From: Chryseobacterium taeanense
GTDB lineage: Bacteria; Bacteroidota; Bacteroidia; Flavobacteriales; Weeksellaceae
Direction of reading: 5' to 3'
DNA length: 64,000 nucleotides
Assembly: GCF_900099685.1 (NCBI RefSeq)
Contig: NZ_FNDW01000008.1
Span: forward strand, 100,138 to 164,137
Shown: one piece after another, positions 13,493-23,002 of the stretch
Layout of the letters: each line of letters begins with the position of its first letter
Numbering within the stretch: position 1 is the first letter of the stretch
Translations under genes and position numbers: made by a program
Notes under the pieces: model-generated
Database searches by the model: none
Seen by the model: the letters and a program-made list of their open reading frames with translations, nothing else
Told to the model about the DNA's origin: nothing

Positions 13493-16059
13493 ATGGAATT
13501 AAGCTTCATTAAAGCTTCTATCGGTGTTAAAGTATTGATGTCTATTTTCGTCAGCTCCTCACGGATATTTTCGAGCACCGGATCATCCAGCTGGAAGAAT
13601 GAAAGCTGCATATTCTCTTCGGTTACTCTTTTAATGCTTTCCGAGGAGTTGCCGTGACTGCGGCTTGCTTCCAGGGTTTTCAGAATTTCATTAGCTCTGT
13701 TGACCACCTTAGATGGCATTCCGGCCAGTTTCGCTACATGAATTCCGAAACTGTGTTCGCTTCCGCCCGGAACAAGTTTTCGTAAGAAAATAATATTCCC
13801 TTTATTCTCCTGAATGGAAACGTGGAAGTTTTTTACCCTGTCAAAATTCAGCGTCATTTCATTCAGCTCGTGATAATGGGTAGCAAACAAAGTCTTTGCC
13901 TGAGTAGGATGCTGATGAAGATATTCTGCGATTGCCCATGCAATGGAAACACCGTCATAAGTAGAAGTTCCGCGACCGATTTCATCCAAAAGAATAAGGC
14001 TTCTCTCCGAAATATTATTCAGAATATTAGCTGCTTCGTTCATTTCCACCATGAAAGTTGATTCCCCTGCAGAAATATTATCCGTTGCCCCAACCCTTGT
14101 GAAAATTTTATCTAAAATTCCGATTTCAGCATATTTCGCCGGAACAAAACTTCCGATTTGAGCCATGAGACAGACAATGGCTGTCTGACGAAGAATCGCC
14201 GACTTACCCGCCATATTCGGTCCGGTAACCATGATGATCTGCTGAGAATCTTTGTCTAAGAAAATATCATTCGGAATATATTTTTCACCTAACGGAAGTG
14301 CGTTTTCAATAATCGGATGTCTTGCTTCTTTCAGATCAATGGAAAAACTTTCGTTGAGAACGGGCTTTGTATAACTCTCAGATACAGCCAGCTCAGAAAG
14401 CCCTACGGCGACATCAAGCTGCGCAATAATATTTGAGTTTTCCTGAATCTGATCCATATAAATCATTGTATCCGAGCAAACTTTTCTATACAGTTCGCTT
14501 TCCAGTACTCCAATTTTTTCTTCAGCACCCAGAATCTGATTTTCGTATTCTTTCAGTTCTTCTGTAATGTAGCGTTCGGCATTGACCAAGGTTTGTTTTC
14601 TGAGCCAGTCAGCCGGGACTTTATCTTTGTGGGTATTCCGGACTTCAATATAATATCCGAAAACATTATTAAAATCAATTTTAAGACTGGAAATTCCGGT
14701 TCTTTCAATTTCCCGCTGGCACATTTCGTCAAGGAAACCGCGACCTTTAGACTGAAGCCCGCGCAATCGGTCGAGTTCTTCGGAAATACCTTCTTTAATG
14801 ACATTTCCTTTCGCAAGATTTACCGGTAATTCATCATTCAGATGATTCTGAAGACATTTTATCAATTCACTCTGATCGTACAGCGGATCCAGCCACGCCA
14901 ATACTTCCGCGTGAGGATGCAGCAGCCCTTTAATTTTATGAATATTAATGAGACTCTGGCGAAGATATCCGAGTTCTTTTGGAGAAATCTTTTCTGCAGC
15001 CAGTTTCCCCATCAAACGGTCAAGATCCGAAATGGCTTTTAAAAGCTGGGATATTTCATACTTAAGATGATCGTTTTCGTTTAAAAAATCAATTAAAGAA
15101 AGTCTTCTGTTGATTTCGTCGACTGATTTTAAAGGCAGAATAATTCTTCTTCTGAGAAGCCTTCCGCCCATTGGTGTGGATGTTTTATCGATGATATCCA
15201 GTAACGATTTGCCCTGCGGACTGCTCGGATATACAATTTCAAGATTTCTTAAGGTAAAATGATCCATCATCAGATAATCCTCCTGCGGAATCACCTGAAT
15301 TTTGGTGATGTGGGATAATAAATTGTGATGCGTATCTTCTACGAGGTAAGCGAAAATGGCACCCGCCGCTGTAATGGACAACTGCTGATTTTCAACCCCA
15401 AATCCTTTTAAAGAGTTGGTTTTAAAATGAGAGGTGAGTTTTTCGTAGGCAAAATTATACTGGTATGCCCAGTCTTCCAGCTTAAAGGCACTCCTGTTTT
15501 TGATCTGCTCCGGAATCTGAACACTTCGCTGGTAAATAATTTCGCTGGGATCAAAAGTATTGACAATATGAAGCAGTTTTTCCAGATTGCCTTCGCTTAC
15601 TAAAAATTCACCTGTAGAAATATCCACCAGAGCGATCCCGAATTTATCTTTTTCCTTATGAAGCGAAAGCAGGAAATTGTTCTTTTTTGAATTTAAGACC
15701 TGGTCGTTGAATGTAACGCCCGGTGTCACCAATTCTGTAACTCCTCTTTTTACGATTCCTTTTACCATTTTCGGGTCTTCGAGCTGATCGCAGATCGCCA
15801 CTCTCATTCCTGCCCTTACCAGTTTTGGAAGATAAGAATCTACGGAATGATGCGGAAATCCGGCCAGTTCTATATGGCCCTCTCCATTCGCCCTTTTGGT
15901 AAGAACAATGCCTAAAATCTGAGAAGTTCTGACGGCATCCTGACCGAAAGTTTCATAAAAATCCCCAACCCTGAACAGTAAAAGCGCATCAGGATATTTT
16001 GCCTTGATGGTATTGTACTGCATCATTAACGGGGTTTCTTTCTTCACTGTCTTTGCCAT
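13471..16059 (-). CDS. mutS: DNA mismatch repair protein MutS
   Basis: An 862-aa MutS of full length. The N-terminal mismatch-recognition motif is clear (LLFRVGDFYETFGQDA, the Phe-x-Glu wedge). The core and lever domains are followed by the ATPase with Walker A TGPNMAGKSAILRQ, the ATP-sensing segment VGATDNISAGESTFMVEMNE, Walker B LILLDEIGRGTSTYDG and the H-loop LFATHYHEL. The C-terminal tail ends LMKLNSIKKMIGG. It recognises base mismatches and recruits MutL, which lies at 43.1 kb in this window. It is a single gene. Confidence 0.97.
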   Translation of the reverse strand: MAKTVKKETPLMMQYNTIKAKYPDALLLFRVGDFYETFGQDAVRTSQILGIVLTKRANGEGHIELAGFPHHSVDSYLPKLVRAGMRVAICDQLEDPKMVKGIVKRGVTELVTPGVTFNDQVLNSKKNNFLLSLHKEKDKFGIALVDISTGEFLVSEGNLEKLLHIVNTFDPSEIIYQRSVQIPEQIKNRSAFKLEDWAYQYNFAYEKLTSHFKTNSLKGFGVENQQLSITAAGAIFAYLVEDTHHNLLSHITKIQVIPQEDYLMMDHFTLRNLEIVYPSSPQGKSLLDIIDKTSTPMGGRLLRRRIILPLKSVDEINRRLSLIDFLNENDHLKYEISQLLKAISDLDRLMGKLAAEKISPKELGYLRQSLINIHKIKGLLHPHAEVLAWLDPLYDQSELIKCLQNHLNDELPVNLAKGNVIKEGISEELDRLRGLQSKGRGFLDEMCQREIERTGISSLKIDFNNVFGYYIEVRNTHKDKVPADWLRKQTLVNAERYITEELKEYENQILGAEEKIGVLESELYRKVCSDTMIYMDQIQENSNIIAQLDVAVGLSELAVSESYTKPVLNESFSIDLKEARHPIIENALPLGEKYIPNDIFLDKDSQQIIMVTGPNMAGKSAILRQTAIVCLMAQIGSFVPAKYAEIGILDKIFTRVGATDNISAGESTFMVEMNEAANILNNISERSLILLDEIGRGTSTYDGVSIAWAIAEYLHQHPTQAKTLFATHYHELNEMTLNFDRVKNFHVSIQENKGNIIFLRKLVPGGSEHSFGIHVAKLAGMPSKVVNRANEILKTLEASRSHGNSSESIKRVTEENMQLSFFQLDDPVLENIREELTKIDINTLTPIEALMKLNSIKKMIGG

Positions 16060-16177
16060 TAAAAATCTGTCTTAAAAAATTAGGTTGGTAAAAGTATGAA
16101 ATAAAATAAAAGCAGTAAAGTGTTTAAAGTGCCGATATGAATTTAACTTAAAAAAATATGAGACCATATTTTGCAAT

Positions 16178-16211
16178 AAAAGACATCTCACGCTTATGAA
16201 ATGTCTTTTTT
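16178..16211. terminator. Terminator downstream of the first cupin-like gene
   Basis: AAAAGACAT / ATGTCTTTT arms flank a 14-nt loop, with T/A tracts. On the minus strand it ends the cupin-like gene and insulates mutS. Confidence 0.65.
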
Positions 16212-16258
16212 ATCATTCAAATATTCAAGTCTGCTGACTTTAATAAATACTTTAAAAA

Positions 16259-17140
16259 TTATTTTGGAAGGCCTCTTTTCAGGGCGATTTCTGCTCTCTT
16301 GATGGCGATTTTCTCCTTCCAGTCCATATATTTCTTTTTGAAATTCTTTTTCATAAAATCGTCGAATTTACGCTGAGCGGTAAGATTCCATAAAGAATGA
16401 GCTTTCACGGCCCAAGATTTATCCCAAGCTCTCAGAGAGATAGAGAAGCTGCCGTCCAGATATTTCATCCAGTGCCACCAGCCGGTCGGCATAAACAGGG
16501 TATCTCCATGCTCAAGGAAGCATTCAATACCTTCTACTCCATCCAGTGCAGGGAATTTTGTAAAGTCTGGGTTTTCGATATCATAATCCTCAAGAGCATA
16601 GGTTGCATAAGGAAGTTTATAAAGTCTTTCTTTCCATTTGTAGTCGAAAAGAAGGATATGCTTTCTTCCATTGAAATGCGTGTGGAAGATATGCGCCATG
16701 TCGATATCAAAGTGAAGGAAGGTTACAGAGCCTTTTCCTCCAAAAAACATGGATGGGTATTTATCCAGAAATCCTCCCATTAACTCTTTTGGAGCAATAT
16801 AATCTGCCAGTAATTTTTTGGCGTGTTTTATAGGATCAAAAAAGAAAATCCTGAGATCAGTGGGTTCTCTCTGGATAAGATCTACATAATCTGTAAATTT
16901 CATTTTTGCGGCAGAAGCATTAATGGGAGCTGCAGGATCGGCCTTGGAGCTGTCGTACAACGGAACCTCTACATCTCCTACTACTTCCTTCATATACTCC
17001 ATGGTCCATTTTTGGTAAGCAGGCCACTTTCTCGCCATATTCTTAATAACCACAGGTTTTCTTGGCTTCAGATATTTTTCGATGAATTCTTCTTGTGTAA
17101 TATCATCTACAATATCTATAGGCTTTAGATTAATTCCCAT
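16259..17140 (-). CDS. Cupin-like (cupin_8/JmjC-related) protein, copy 1
   Basis: A 293-aa protein of the cupin_8 group of 2-oxoglutarate/Fe(II) oxygenase-like folds. The entry motif EEFIEKYLKPRKPVVIKN is typical. The iron-site region reads VTFLHFDIDMAHIFHTHFNG (His-x-Asp) and the distal histidine lies in FMPTGWWHWMKYL. The HGDTLFMPTGWWH strand is the strongest family match. Homologues include peptidyl or tRNA hydroxylases, but the substrate here is unknown. A close relative is at 52860-53729. A TAATTTTG -7 box lies at 17161-17168 on the minus strand. Confidence 0.8.
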   Translation of the reverse strand: MGINLKPIDIVDDITQEEFIEKYLKPRKPVVIKNMARKWPAYQKWTMEYMKEVVGDVEVPLYDSSKADPAAPINASAAKMKFTDYVDLIQREPTDLRIFFFDPIKHAKKLLADYIAPKELMGGFLDKYPSMFFGGKGSVTFLHFDIDMAHIFHTHFNGRKHILLFDYKWKERLYKLPYATYALEDYDIENPDFTKFPALDGVEGIECFLEHGDTLFMPTGWWHWMKYLDGSFSISLRAWDKSWAVKAHSLWNLTAQRKFDDFMKKNFKKKYMDWKEKIAIKRAEIALKRGLPK

Positions 17141-17262
17141 TTTTTTATAATTTAATGTTACAAAATTATTAAATAAAAATATATGTTAACAGATTTAAGC
17201 TTTTTTTAATCTATGATTCAAATCATTTTTAACTATTTATTCTAAATAAAAATTTTTTTAGC

Positions 17263-17295
17263 CAAAAAAATACCCTGTAAAAAGAATTACAGGGC
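17263..17295 (-). terminator. Orphan intrinsic terminator on the minus strand
   Basis: CCCTGTAA / TTACAGGG pairs around six bases, and on the minus strand it is followed by TATTTTTTT. It points away from any annotated minus-strand gene, so an unannotated short transcript from 17.3-17.6 kb may end here. Confidence 0.55.
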
Positions 17296-17615
17296 AAAAA
17301 CACAAAAATGAATAATACAAATCCATCCCTGCTGCTAATATAGAAAATTTAATTAATACCGATAATCGATGAAAAGTTGATAATAGTTATAAAAAACAGG
17401 CTTTGGAGAAATATTTTTCTTATAGATTAATTCCGACATTAAAATAAAAAATCAAGATCTACTTTTTACTTAAACTTTTTCTTTTTTTACTTTTTTTCTC
17501 TGTGCAAAAAACACAGCGTAATTTGCTGATTTTCTTATGCAATACGTGTTAAAATATATTCTTAGGTTGTGGTATGACACAAATAAAAATGAAAAGCATG
17601 GATTAAACAAGACAA

Positions 17616-17641
17616 TTTATCACTATGTTTGTAGTGATAAA
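17616..17641. promoter_or_regulatory. Perfect inverted repeat overlapping a -7 box upstream of the outer-membrane barrel gene
   Basis: TTTATCACTA and TAGTGATAAA are perfect 10-bp arms separated by TGTTTG. The plus-strand -7 box TATGTTTG (17624-17631) sits across the centre, so a bound protein would cover the promoter. Confidence 0.55.
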
Positions 17642-17731
17642 GATTACATTTAACTTTCCTTGATTACATCAATCTTTAAAATTGTGTAACAAAAAGCTTT
17701 AACCATTAACTAATTGTGTAAATAATAAATT

Positions 17732-20437
17732 ATGAAATTGAAAATTACTTTATTCGTCATGATTTTTTTCTCCGCGCTGTCATTCGCTCAGAAAACTGTT
17801 TCGGGGAAAATCACAGATGAAGACGGCGTTGCAATTCCAAGTGCGAGTGTAACGATTGAAGAGCCGGGTAAAGATGCCATTCTGGCTTATGCCATTACCA
17901 ATTCTAAAGGAGAATATAAAGTGACCTTTACTTCCGCAGAATCTAATGTAGACCTGAAAGTAAAGGCATTCAACCAAAGATCTCTAACCAAACAGATCAA
18001 CAACAGCGACCAGACCGTGAACTTCAAGATGGAAGGAGAAGCCACCGAAATCAAAGAAGTGAAACTGAAAACCAAGATGATTACCGCAAGAGGTGATACT
18101 ATTTCTTACGATCTGAAAGCCTTCGACAGCAAAAGCGACAGAACGCTGGCCGATGTCATGAAAAAGATTCCGGGTATTGAAGTAAATACAGACGGAACAA
18201 TCCTTTATCAGGGTAATGCCATCAACAAATTTTATGTAAACGGAAAAGACCTCATGGAAGGCGGATACGGAACAATCAACAACTCGCTTCCAAAAGATGC
18301 CGTACAGAAAGTTGAGGTTCTCGAAAACCACCAGCCTGTAAAAATCCTTCAGGATAAAGTTCCTTCCGATCAGGCAGCCATCAATATTAAACTGAAAAAT
18401 TCCGTTACCATGACCGGAAGAGGAGAAGTGGGACTGGGAGGAAGCCCTCTGCTGTGGAACGTTAAATTAACACCTATGTTTTTCGGACAGAAAAGCCAGT
18501 GGGTAGTCAATTATAAAACCAACAACGTAGGTGAGCAGGTAGAAAATGAAGGAAATATATTAGCATTCGGAAACAGATTTGAGGGAAGAAGAATCAATGC
18601 TTCCCAAAACGACTGGCTGAATGTAGAAAATGCAAGTACTCCCAACCTTCCGGTAAAAAGATATCTGATGAACAGCGTGCATTACGTATCTGCCAACTAT
18701 CTTACCAATATTGACAAGAAAAAAGAATGGGAACTGAAAGCTAATGCTAATTATACGAATAATGCGGTAGAGAGAGAGTCCTATATCCAACAAGAGATTT
18801 TTGCTACTGATAAATCTCCTGCTACAACGGTGTTCCAAAATATTCGTAATAATTTTTATACAGATAAAGCAAAAGGAGAATTGATCTTTACCAAGAATGC
18901 AAAAAAAGGTTTCTTTAAAAATACAACCAGTTTTTCTCAATATTGGAATGCAGACCGGGCAATTGTAGATAGAAATAGCACTTTGCCAAATTCCAGCAGA
19001 AATGGAGAAGAAGCAGTGGAATCTCCTACCACTTCATTCCAGAACTCATTGAGTACGATTGTTCCGTGGAAAGAAAAAATGGTGAATGTATTGTCTTTTA
19101 TCAGTTACCAGACAGACAAACAGACTCTTGAAGTATCTCCGGCTTCATATCTGCAAATTCCGGGATTTTTTACTCCATCTACAGCGAATTTTGCCACACA
19201 GAGTATGAGATTGAAAACTTTTGAAGCCAACCATTCTGCGAACATCGGTTTCTCAACAAAAGGTTGGACATTTACTCCGGAGATTGGATTTAATTTTAAA
19301 TCAACAAATTTAGTATCTGACCTTTCTAATGTTCTGGCAGGTACAATAAGCACCCCTTCAAATACGCCGATTTCTGCTTACAGCAATGATCTTACATATA
19401 CCACTGCAACACCTTACGGAAGTGTGGGGGTAAATTATAAAAATGATTCATGGATGATTTATGCAAACTTCCCGGTAAACTCAAATAATATTAAAGCGGA
19501 AGATCCTGCAAGATCCGTTTCAAAAGATGTGAACAAGGTAACTTTTGAACCAAGTATTTTTGCTCAATATACATTTGCTTCTTTCTGGAAAGCTTCAGTA
19601 AATGCAAATATTAACAATAATTTTGGAGAAGTAAATACTGCATATTCTGGATTCATGATGACTTCGCCTTCAGGAATTAATGCCATGAAAGCAACCAATC
19701 CGATACCTCAGAACAACAATAAATCGGCAGGAACAAGAATAGAATACAGAAACCCGCTTAATAATTTATTCTTTAATATCAACTACAGATATTCTGATGC
19801 GAAGAGAAATCTTATTTCCAACCCAACCATCGTTCAGGGATATACTGTTATGGAATATTTAGAGAGAGACAACCATGTATTGTCTAGTGGTTACAGTGCG
19901 GAGGTTGGAAAATATTTTCCAAAATTCAAAACCAATGCTTCAGTAAGCTACAGCAATAATACTACAAAATCTGACCTTTTCCTCAATGATTCTTTTTACA
20001 CTAATAAGAATAACGGGCAGTCTGCTGGCTTAAAGTTCAACAATACTTATTTCAGTTGGATGAGTATCGATTATAATGCTAGCTTTTCGAAAACCAAGCA
20101 AACAAGTGCTGGTAGAGCAGCTACGAATGCCAGCAGAAGAGGATTTACTCATAATTTAGGTCTTTTCTTCTATCCTATAGAAAATCATACAATTGGATTC
20201 AACTGGGATCAGGTGAATACAAGTGCTGTCGATCAAAAATATCATAATGGATTTTATGACTTATCTTACCAATTTACATGGGCTAAAAAGAAAATAGATT
20301 TCGAATTAAAATGGATGAATATAGCTAATAAGAAAGTATTTGAAACCTATGAAATTGGAAATACAGATACCAGATTTACGAGAATACAGCTTCGGCCAAG
20401 TCAGGTAATGTTTACCGTAAAATTCAATTTTAAATAA
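17732..20437 (+). CDS. Outer-membrane beta-barrel protein with carboxypeptidase-regulatory-like N-terminus (TonB-dependent-receptor relative)
   Basis: A 901-aa protein. The signal peptide MKLKITLFVMIFFSALSFAQ is followed by a carboxypeptidase-regulatory-like beta-sandwich (KTVSGKITDEDGVAIPSASV, residues 21-105), then a plug-like domain (about 125-230, with MKKIPGIEVNTDGTILYQGN and KFYVNGKDLMEGGYG), then a long beta-barrel rich in Asn, Ser and aromatic residues that ends in a Phe-rich strand (QVMFTVKFNFK). This is the outer-membrane-barrel family related to TonB-dependent receptors. No SusD-like partner is next to it, so a glycan-uptake role is not supported. Ligand unknown. Expression may be controlled by the palindrome over its promoter. 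Confidence 0.85.
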   Translation: MKLKITLFVMIFFSALSFAQKTVSGKITDEDGVAIPSASVTIEEPGKDAILAYAITNSKGEYKVTFTSAESNVDLKVKAFNQRSLTKQINNSDQTVNFKMEGEATEIKEVKLKTKMITARGDTISYDLKAFDSKSDRTLADVMKKIPGIEVNTDGTILYQGNAINKFYVNGKDLMEGGYGTINNSLPKDAVQKVEVLENHQPVKILQDKVPSDQAAINIKLKNSVTMTGRGEVGLGGSPLLWNVKLTPMFFGQKSQWVVNYKTNNVGEQVENEGNILAFGNRFEGRRINASQNDWLNVENASTPNLPVKRYLMNSVHYVSANYLTNIDKKKEWELKANANYTNNAVERESYIQQEIFATDKSPATTVFQNIRNNFYTDKAKGELIFTKNAKKGFFKNTTSFSQYWNADRAIVDRNSTLPNSSRNGEEAVESPTTSFQNSLSTIVPWKEKMVNVLSFISYQTDKQTLEVSPASYLQIPGFFTPSTANFATQSMRLKTFEANHSANIGFSTKGWTFTPEIGFNFKSTNLVSDLSNVLAGTISTPSNTPISAYSNDLTYTTATPYGSVGVNYKNDSWMIYANFPVNSNNIKAEDPARSVSKDVNKVTFEPSIFAQYTFASFWKASVNANINNNFGEVNTAYSGFMMTSPSGINAMKATNPIPQNNNKSAGTRIEYRNPLNNLFFNINYRYSDAKRNLISNPTIVQGYTVMEYLERDNHVLSSGYSAEVGKYFPKFKTNASVSYSNNTTKSDLFLNDSFYTNKNNGQSAGLKFNNTYFSWMSIDYNASFSKTKQTSAGRAATNASRRGFTHNLGLFFYPIENHTIGFNWDQVNTSAVDQKYHNGFYDLSYQFTWAKKKIDFELKWMNIANKKVFETYEIGNTDTRFTRIQLRPSQVMFTVKFNFK

Positions 20438-20443
20438 AACAAG

Positions 20444-20473
20444 AAAACCAATCTCAATGAGGTTGGTTTTTTT
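20444..20473 (+). terminator. Terminator after the outer-membrane barrel gene
   Basis: AAAACCAA / TTGGTTTT with an inner CTCA / TGAG pairing and a T-run. It also faces the convergent histidine kinase gene. Confidence 0.85.
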
Positions 20474-20491
20474 ATGTTTAAAAGGTTTTAT

Positions 20492-21901
20492 TTAAATTTC
20501 ATTGTTTTCCTGCATCATACTGTAGAAATTAGGAAAACGAAGTTGTACAGTAGTTCCCTGGTTTTCATAAGAGCTAACGATCAGTTCGCCATGATGCATT
20601 CTTACAATATTCCGGGCCAGTGGGAGACCGATTCCATAGCCTTCATAATTACGGGTATTAGAAGCTCTGAAAAACGGATCGTAGATTTTATTCATTTCTT
20701 CCTGCGGAATGCCTATTCCGTTATCCTTTACAATGATATAAACATCCGAATCAGTGGCTCCTAATGATACTTTTACCTGTTGGAAATTAGAATATTTACA
20801 TCCGTTCTGAATGATATTGGTCACTGCAAGATGAAGTAGCTGCTCATTACCCTGAACTTTCAGTTTTTTAGGATTATCGGGAAGCATGCTGATATCAAGA
20901 TAAATATTATTCCTCGAATCAATCCTGCGTAAGGTCTCAATCACGTCCCAAAGAAGCTGGTCGATTCTTACTTTATCCATTTTCTGAATTTTGCCGTCGA
21001 ATCCTGTCTGTGCGATCATCAGCAGCGCTTTAATTTTTTTATCCAGCTTTTCGGCTTCATCCAGGATAATTCCAAGGGTTTCCTTGTATTCGCTATTGGT
21101 TCTTGATATCGAAAGGGCAACATCTGCCTCTCCCATGATAGACGTTAAAGGCGTTCTCAATTCATGCGAAACATTTCCGATGAGGTGGTTCTGGGTTTCA
21201 AAAGAAGTTTCGATCCGGTTCAGCATATCGTTGAAGGTGTCCACCAGTTCGTTGAGTTCTTTATTGTCGGGTTGTGATTCCAGTCTGAGGTGAAGGTTTT
21301 CGGAGCTGATTTCTTTTACCTTTCCTGTAATCTTTAAGATCGGTTTAAACAAAGTTTTAGAGAGATAAAAAGAAAAAATCATACTGAAAAAAAGTGACAG
21401 AACGATACAGGTGATTAATGTTCTTTTTAAAAACCCGAGATAATAAACCACATAATGATTTTTTGCCGAGGCGATTGCAATATAGCTTTTGTTATCATGA
21501 CGGAAAGTCTGCCCTATATAATAAAATTCTTTGTCATTATAATTAGCCTCACCATTTTTTACAATACTTTTAAAAAACGATCCGGGAATATGAATTTCCT
21601 GAGAGATTTTATTAAAATTGGAATCGGCCGGAACTGCAAAAACATAATCCCTCTCCATGGGAAGTTCTTCATCGTTCAGACCGTTCAGAATATAATTTTC
21701 CGGGAGATCCAGATCGTCCTTACCCTTCTCTATCTGAATAATAGTGGTGGTACGGATTTTTAAAAGCTCGTCAAATCTTTGGTGAGAAAAATTAACGATC
21801 GAAAAATATACCAGACCACTGAACAGCAGAATGATCGCCGTGAAAACCAGCATCAGAAGAATCATGGTTTTGGTCTGATTGGTGAGAACTTTATTGAACA
21901 T
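20492..21901 (-). CDS. Sensor histidine kinase
   Basis: A 469-aa membrane kinase. TM1 is about residues 12-34 and TM2 about 158-182, enclosing a sensor domain of roughly 120 residues that faces the periplasm. HAMP follows (about 183-235). The H-box is LIGNVSHELRTPLTS with phospho-acceptor His246. The ATPase has the N-box IIQNGCKYSN, G1 DNGIGIPQEEM, F-box YDPFF and G2 GYGIGLPLARNIV. It is expected to phosphorylate the response regulator encoded 3 bp upstream. Signal unknown. It is the third gene of a lipoprotein/regulator/kinase operon. Confidence 0.95.
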   Translation of the reverse strand: MFNKVLTNQTKTMILLMLVFTAIILLFSGLVYFSIVNFSHQRFDELLKIRTTTIIQIEKGKDDLDLPENYILNGLNDEELPMERDYVFAVPADSNFNKISQEIHIPGSFFKSIVKNGEANYNDKEFYYIGQTFRHDNKSYIAIASAKNHYVVYYLGFLKRTLITCIVLSLFFSMIFSFYLSKTLFKPILKITGKVKEISSENLHLRLESQPDNKELNELVDTFNDMLNRIETSFETQNHLIGNVSHELRTPLTSIMGEADVALSISRTNSEYKETLGIILDEAEKLDKKIKALLMIAQTGFDGKIQKMDKVRIDQLLWDVIETLRRIDSRNNIYLDISMLPDNPKKLKVQGNEQLLHLAVTNIIQNGCKYSNFQQVKVSLGATDSDVYIIVKDNGIGIPQEEMNKIYDPFFRASNTRNYEGYGIGLPLARNIVRMHHGELIVSSYENQGTTVQLRFPNFYSMMQENNEI

Positions 21902-21904
21902 CCG

Positions 21905-22612
21905 TTATGGTTTTTTTAAAACATAGCCCATCCCGATAACAGTATGGATCAGTTTATTATCTTCCTTATGATCCAGCTTTTTTCTAAGATAATTAACATA
22001 AACATCCACAACATTGGTTCCCAGCTCATAATTCACGCCCCATACAGCATCCAGAATTTCCGCTCTGGAAATTACTTTTTCAGGATTGTTCAAAAAATAC
22101 AGCAGCAGCTTGTATTCCGTTGACGTAAGCGAGATTTCTTCTCCGTTTCGGGTAACCTTTTTGGCATAGTCGTTCAGAATAAGATCTGAAAACTGATAAA
22201 TATGCTCCTGATCTACTTCGGGTTCTGCAATTTCCGGAGTATTTCCGTTGTTGCTTCTTCTCAGGAGTGATTTTACACGGGCGACCAGCTCGATGAATTT
22301 GAAGGGTTTTACAAGATAATCATCTCCCCCGCTTTCAAGTCCCAACACAATATTTTCCGAGGCTCCGAGTGCAGTTAGGAAAAGAATAGGGACATGGTGA
22401 TTGGTTTTCCGTATTTCTTTGCAGACATCAAGACCGTTCATTTCCGGGAGCATAATATCCAGAATCACCAGATCAAAATCGCTCGACTCTACCATCTGAA
22501 CGCCGGTTTTTCCGTCAAAAGCCACCGAAATTTCATAGCCGTTTTCCTGAAGCCCTTTCTTAATAAAGGATACTACACTTGTTTCGTCTTCGATGAGAAT
22601 GATTTTTTTCAT
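21905..22612 (-). CDS. OmpR/PhoB-family response regulator
   Basis: A 235-aa two-domain regulator. The receiver has the acidic pocket LIEDE (8-10), phospho-acceptor Asp52 in VILDIMLPEMNG, the switch Thr in LFLTALGAS and the conserved Lys in YLVKPF. The winged-helix DNA-binding domain (about 140-233) has SLTSTEYKLLLYFLNNP and ends TVIGMGYVLKKP. Its ATG overlaps the stop of the upstream lipoprotein gene (TAATG) and it is followed 3 bp later by its kinase. Confidence 0.95.
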   Translation of the reverse strand: MKKIILIEDETSVVSFIKKGLQENGYEISVAFDGKTGVQMVESSDFDLVILDIMLPEMNGLDVCKEIRKTNHHVPILFLTALGASENIVLGLESGGDDYLVKPFKFIELVARVKSLLRRSNNGNTPEIAEPEVDQEHIYQFSDLILNDYAKKVTRNGEEISLTSTEYKLLLYFLNNPEKVISRAEILDAVWGVNYELGTNVVDVYVNYLRKKLDHKEDNKLIHTVIGMGYVLKKP

Positions 22613-22905
22613 TAGAGTAAGGAATTATACAAAAATAGAAAAATTAAATAACCGGAAACTATTAAAAGCTGAAATGTAAGTTGCCTCCATCCACTGTCAA
22701 AAGGCATTCGTGTGCCATTTCCAGCATTTCCAAAATCTACCACTACATCTGTTATAGGATAGTACCTGGAAGCGGAAATTCCAGGCTCCCAGGGATATTT
22801 ATTTTTTTGACAGGAAGATAATAATGTGCTAAGAAAAATCATACCCAAGAAGTTCAGGGCTATAAGATTTCCTTTCGTAAGGAGGGTTTTTAAATTCTTT
22901 TTCAT
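22612..22905 (-). CDS. Predicted small lipoprotein/membrane protein, first gene of the two-component operon
   Basis: The protein is 97 aa from ATG 22905; longer starts at 22956 and 22929 add a segment that spoils the signal peptide. The N-terminus MKKNLKTLLTKGNLIALNFL runs into a hydrophobic stretch ending LLSSCQKN, a fair lipobox. The short outer part holds YPWEPGISASRYYPITDV and a second hydrophobic segment closes the protein (LTFQLLIVSGYLIFLFLYNS). Its stop overlaps the response-regulator ATG. It could be an accessory sensor for the kinase (inference). The family is not recognised. Confidence 0.6.
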   Translation of the reverse strand: MKKNLKTLLTKGNLIALNFLGMIFLSTLLSSCQKNKYPWEPGISASRYYPITDVVVDFGNAGNGTRMPFDSGWRQLTFQLLIVSGYLIFLFLYNSLL

Positions 22906-22978
22906 CAGTGAATTGAGGTACGTTTGCATATGCGAAATTATAATGAGCCAACGCATCTTTTAACGATAAACTTATAAA

Positions 22979-23002
22979 GAGGCTGTCTCAAAAGGCAGCC
23001 TC
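22979..23002 (-). terminator. Terminator closing toxin/immunity unit 3
   Basis: GAGGCTG / CAGCCTC with a 10-nt loop; on the minus strand TTTATAAG follows. It overlaps the stop codon of the last immunity gene. Confidence 0.7.

Larger units (their letters stand above)
17141..17731. other. Gene-free stretch of about 590 bp between divergent genes
   Basis: No convincing protein gene is visible. It holds a minus-strand -7 box for the cupin-like gene (17161-17168), a minus-strand terminator hairpin without a matching gene (17263-17295), a 28-codon minus-strand frame upstream of that hairpin (starting MSELIYKKN, low support), and a perfect inverted repeat over a -7 box for the outer-membrane gene (17616-17641). 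Confidence 0.5.

Noticed and set aside
17732..20437. Outer-membrane barrel read as a SusC in a polysaccharide utilisation locus.
   Set aside because: No SusD-like lipoprotein or glycoside hydrolase is nearby and the barrel belongs to the shorter family without a typical TonB box.
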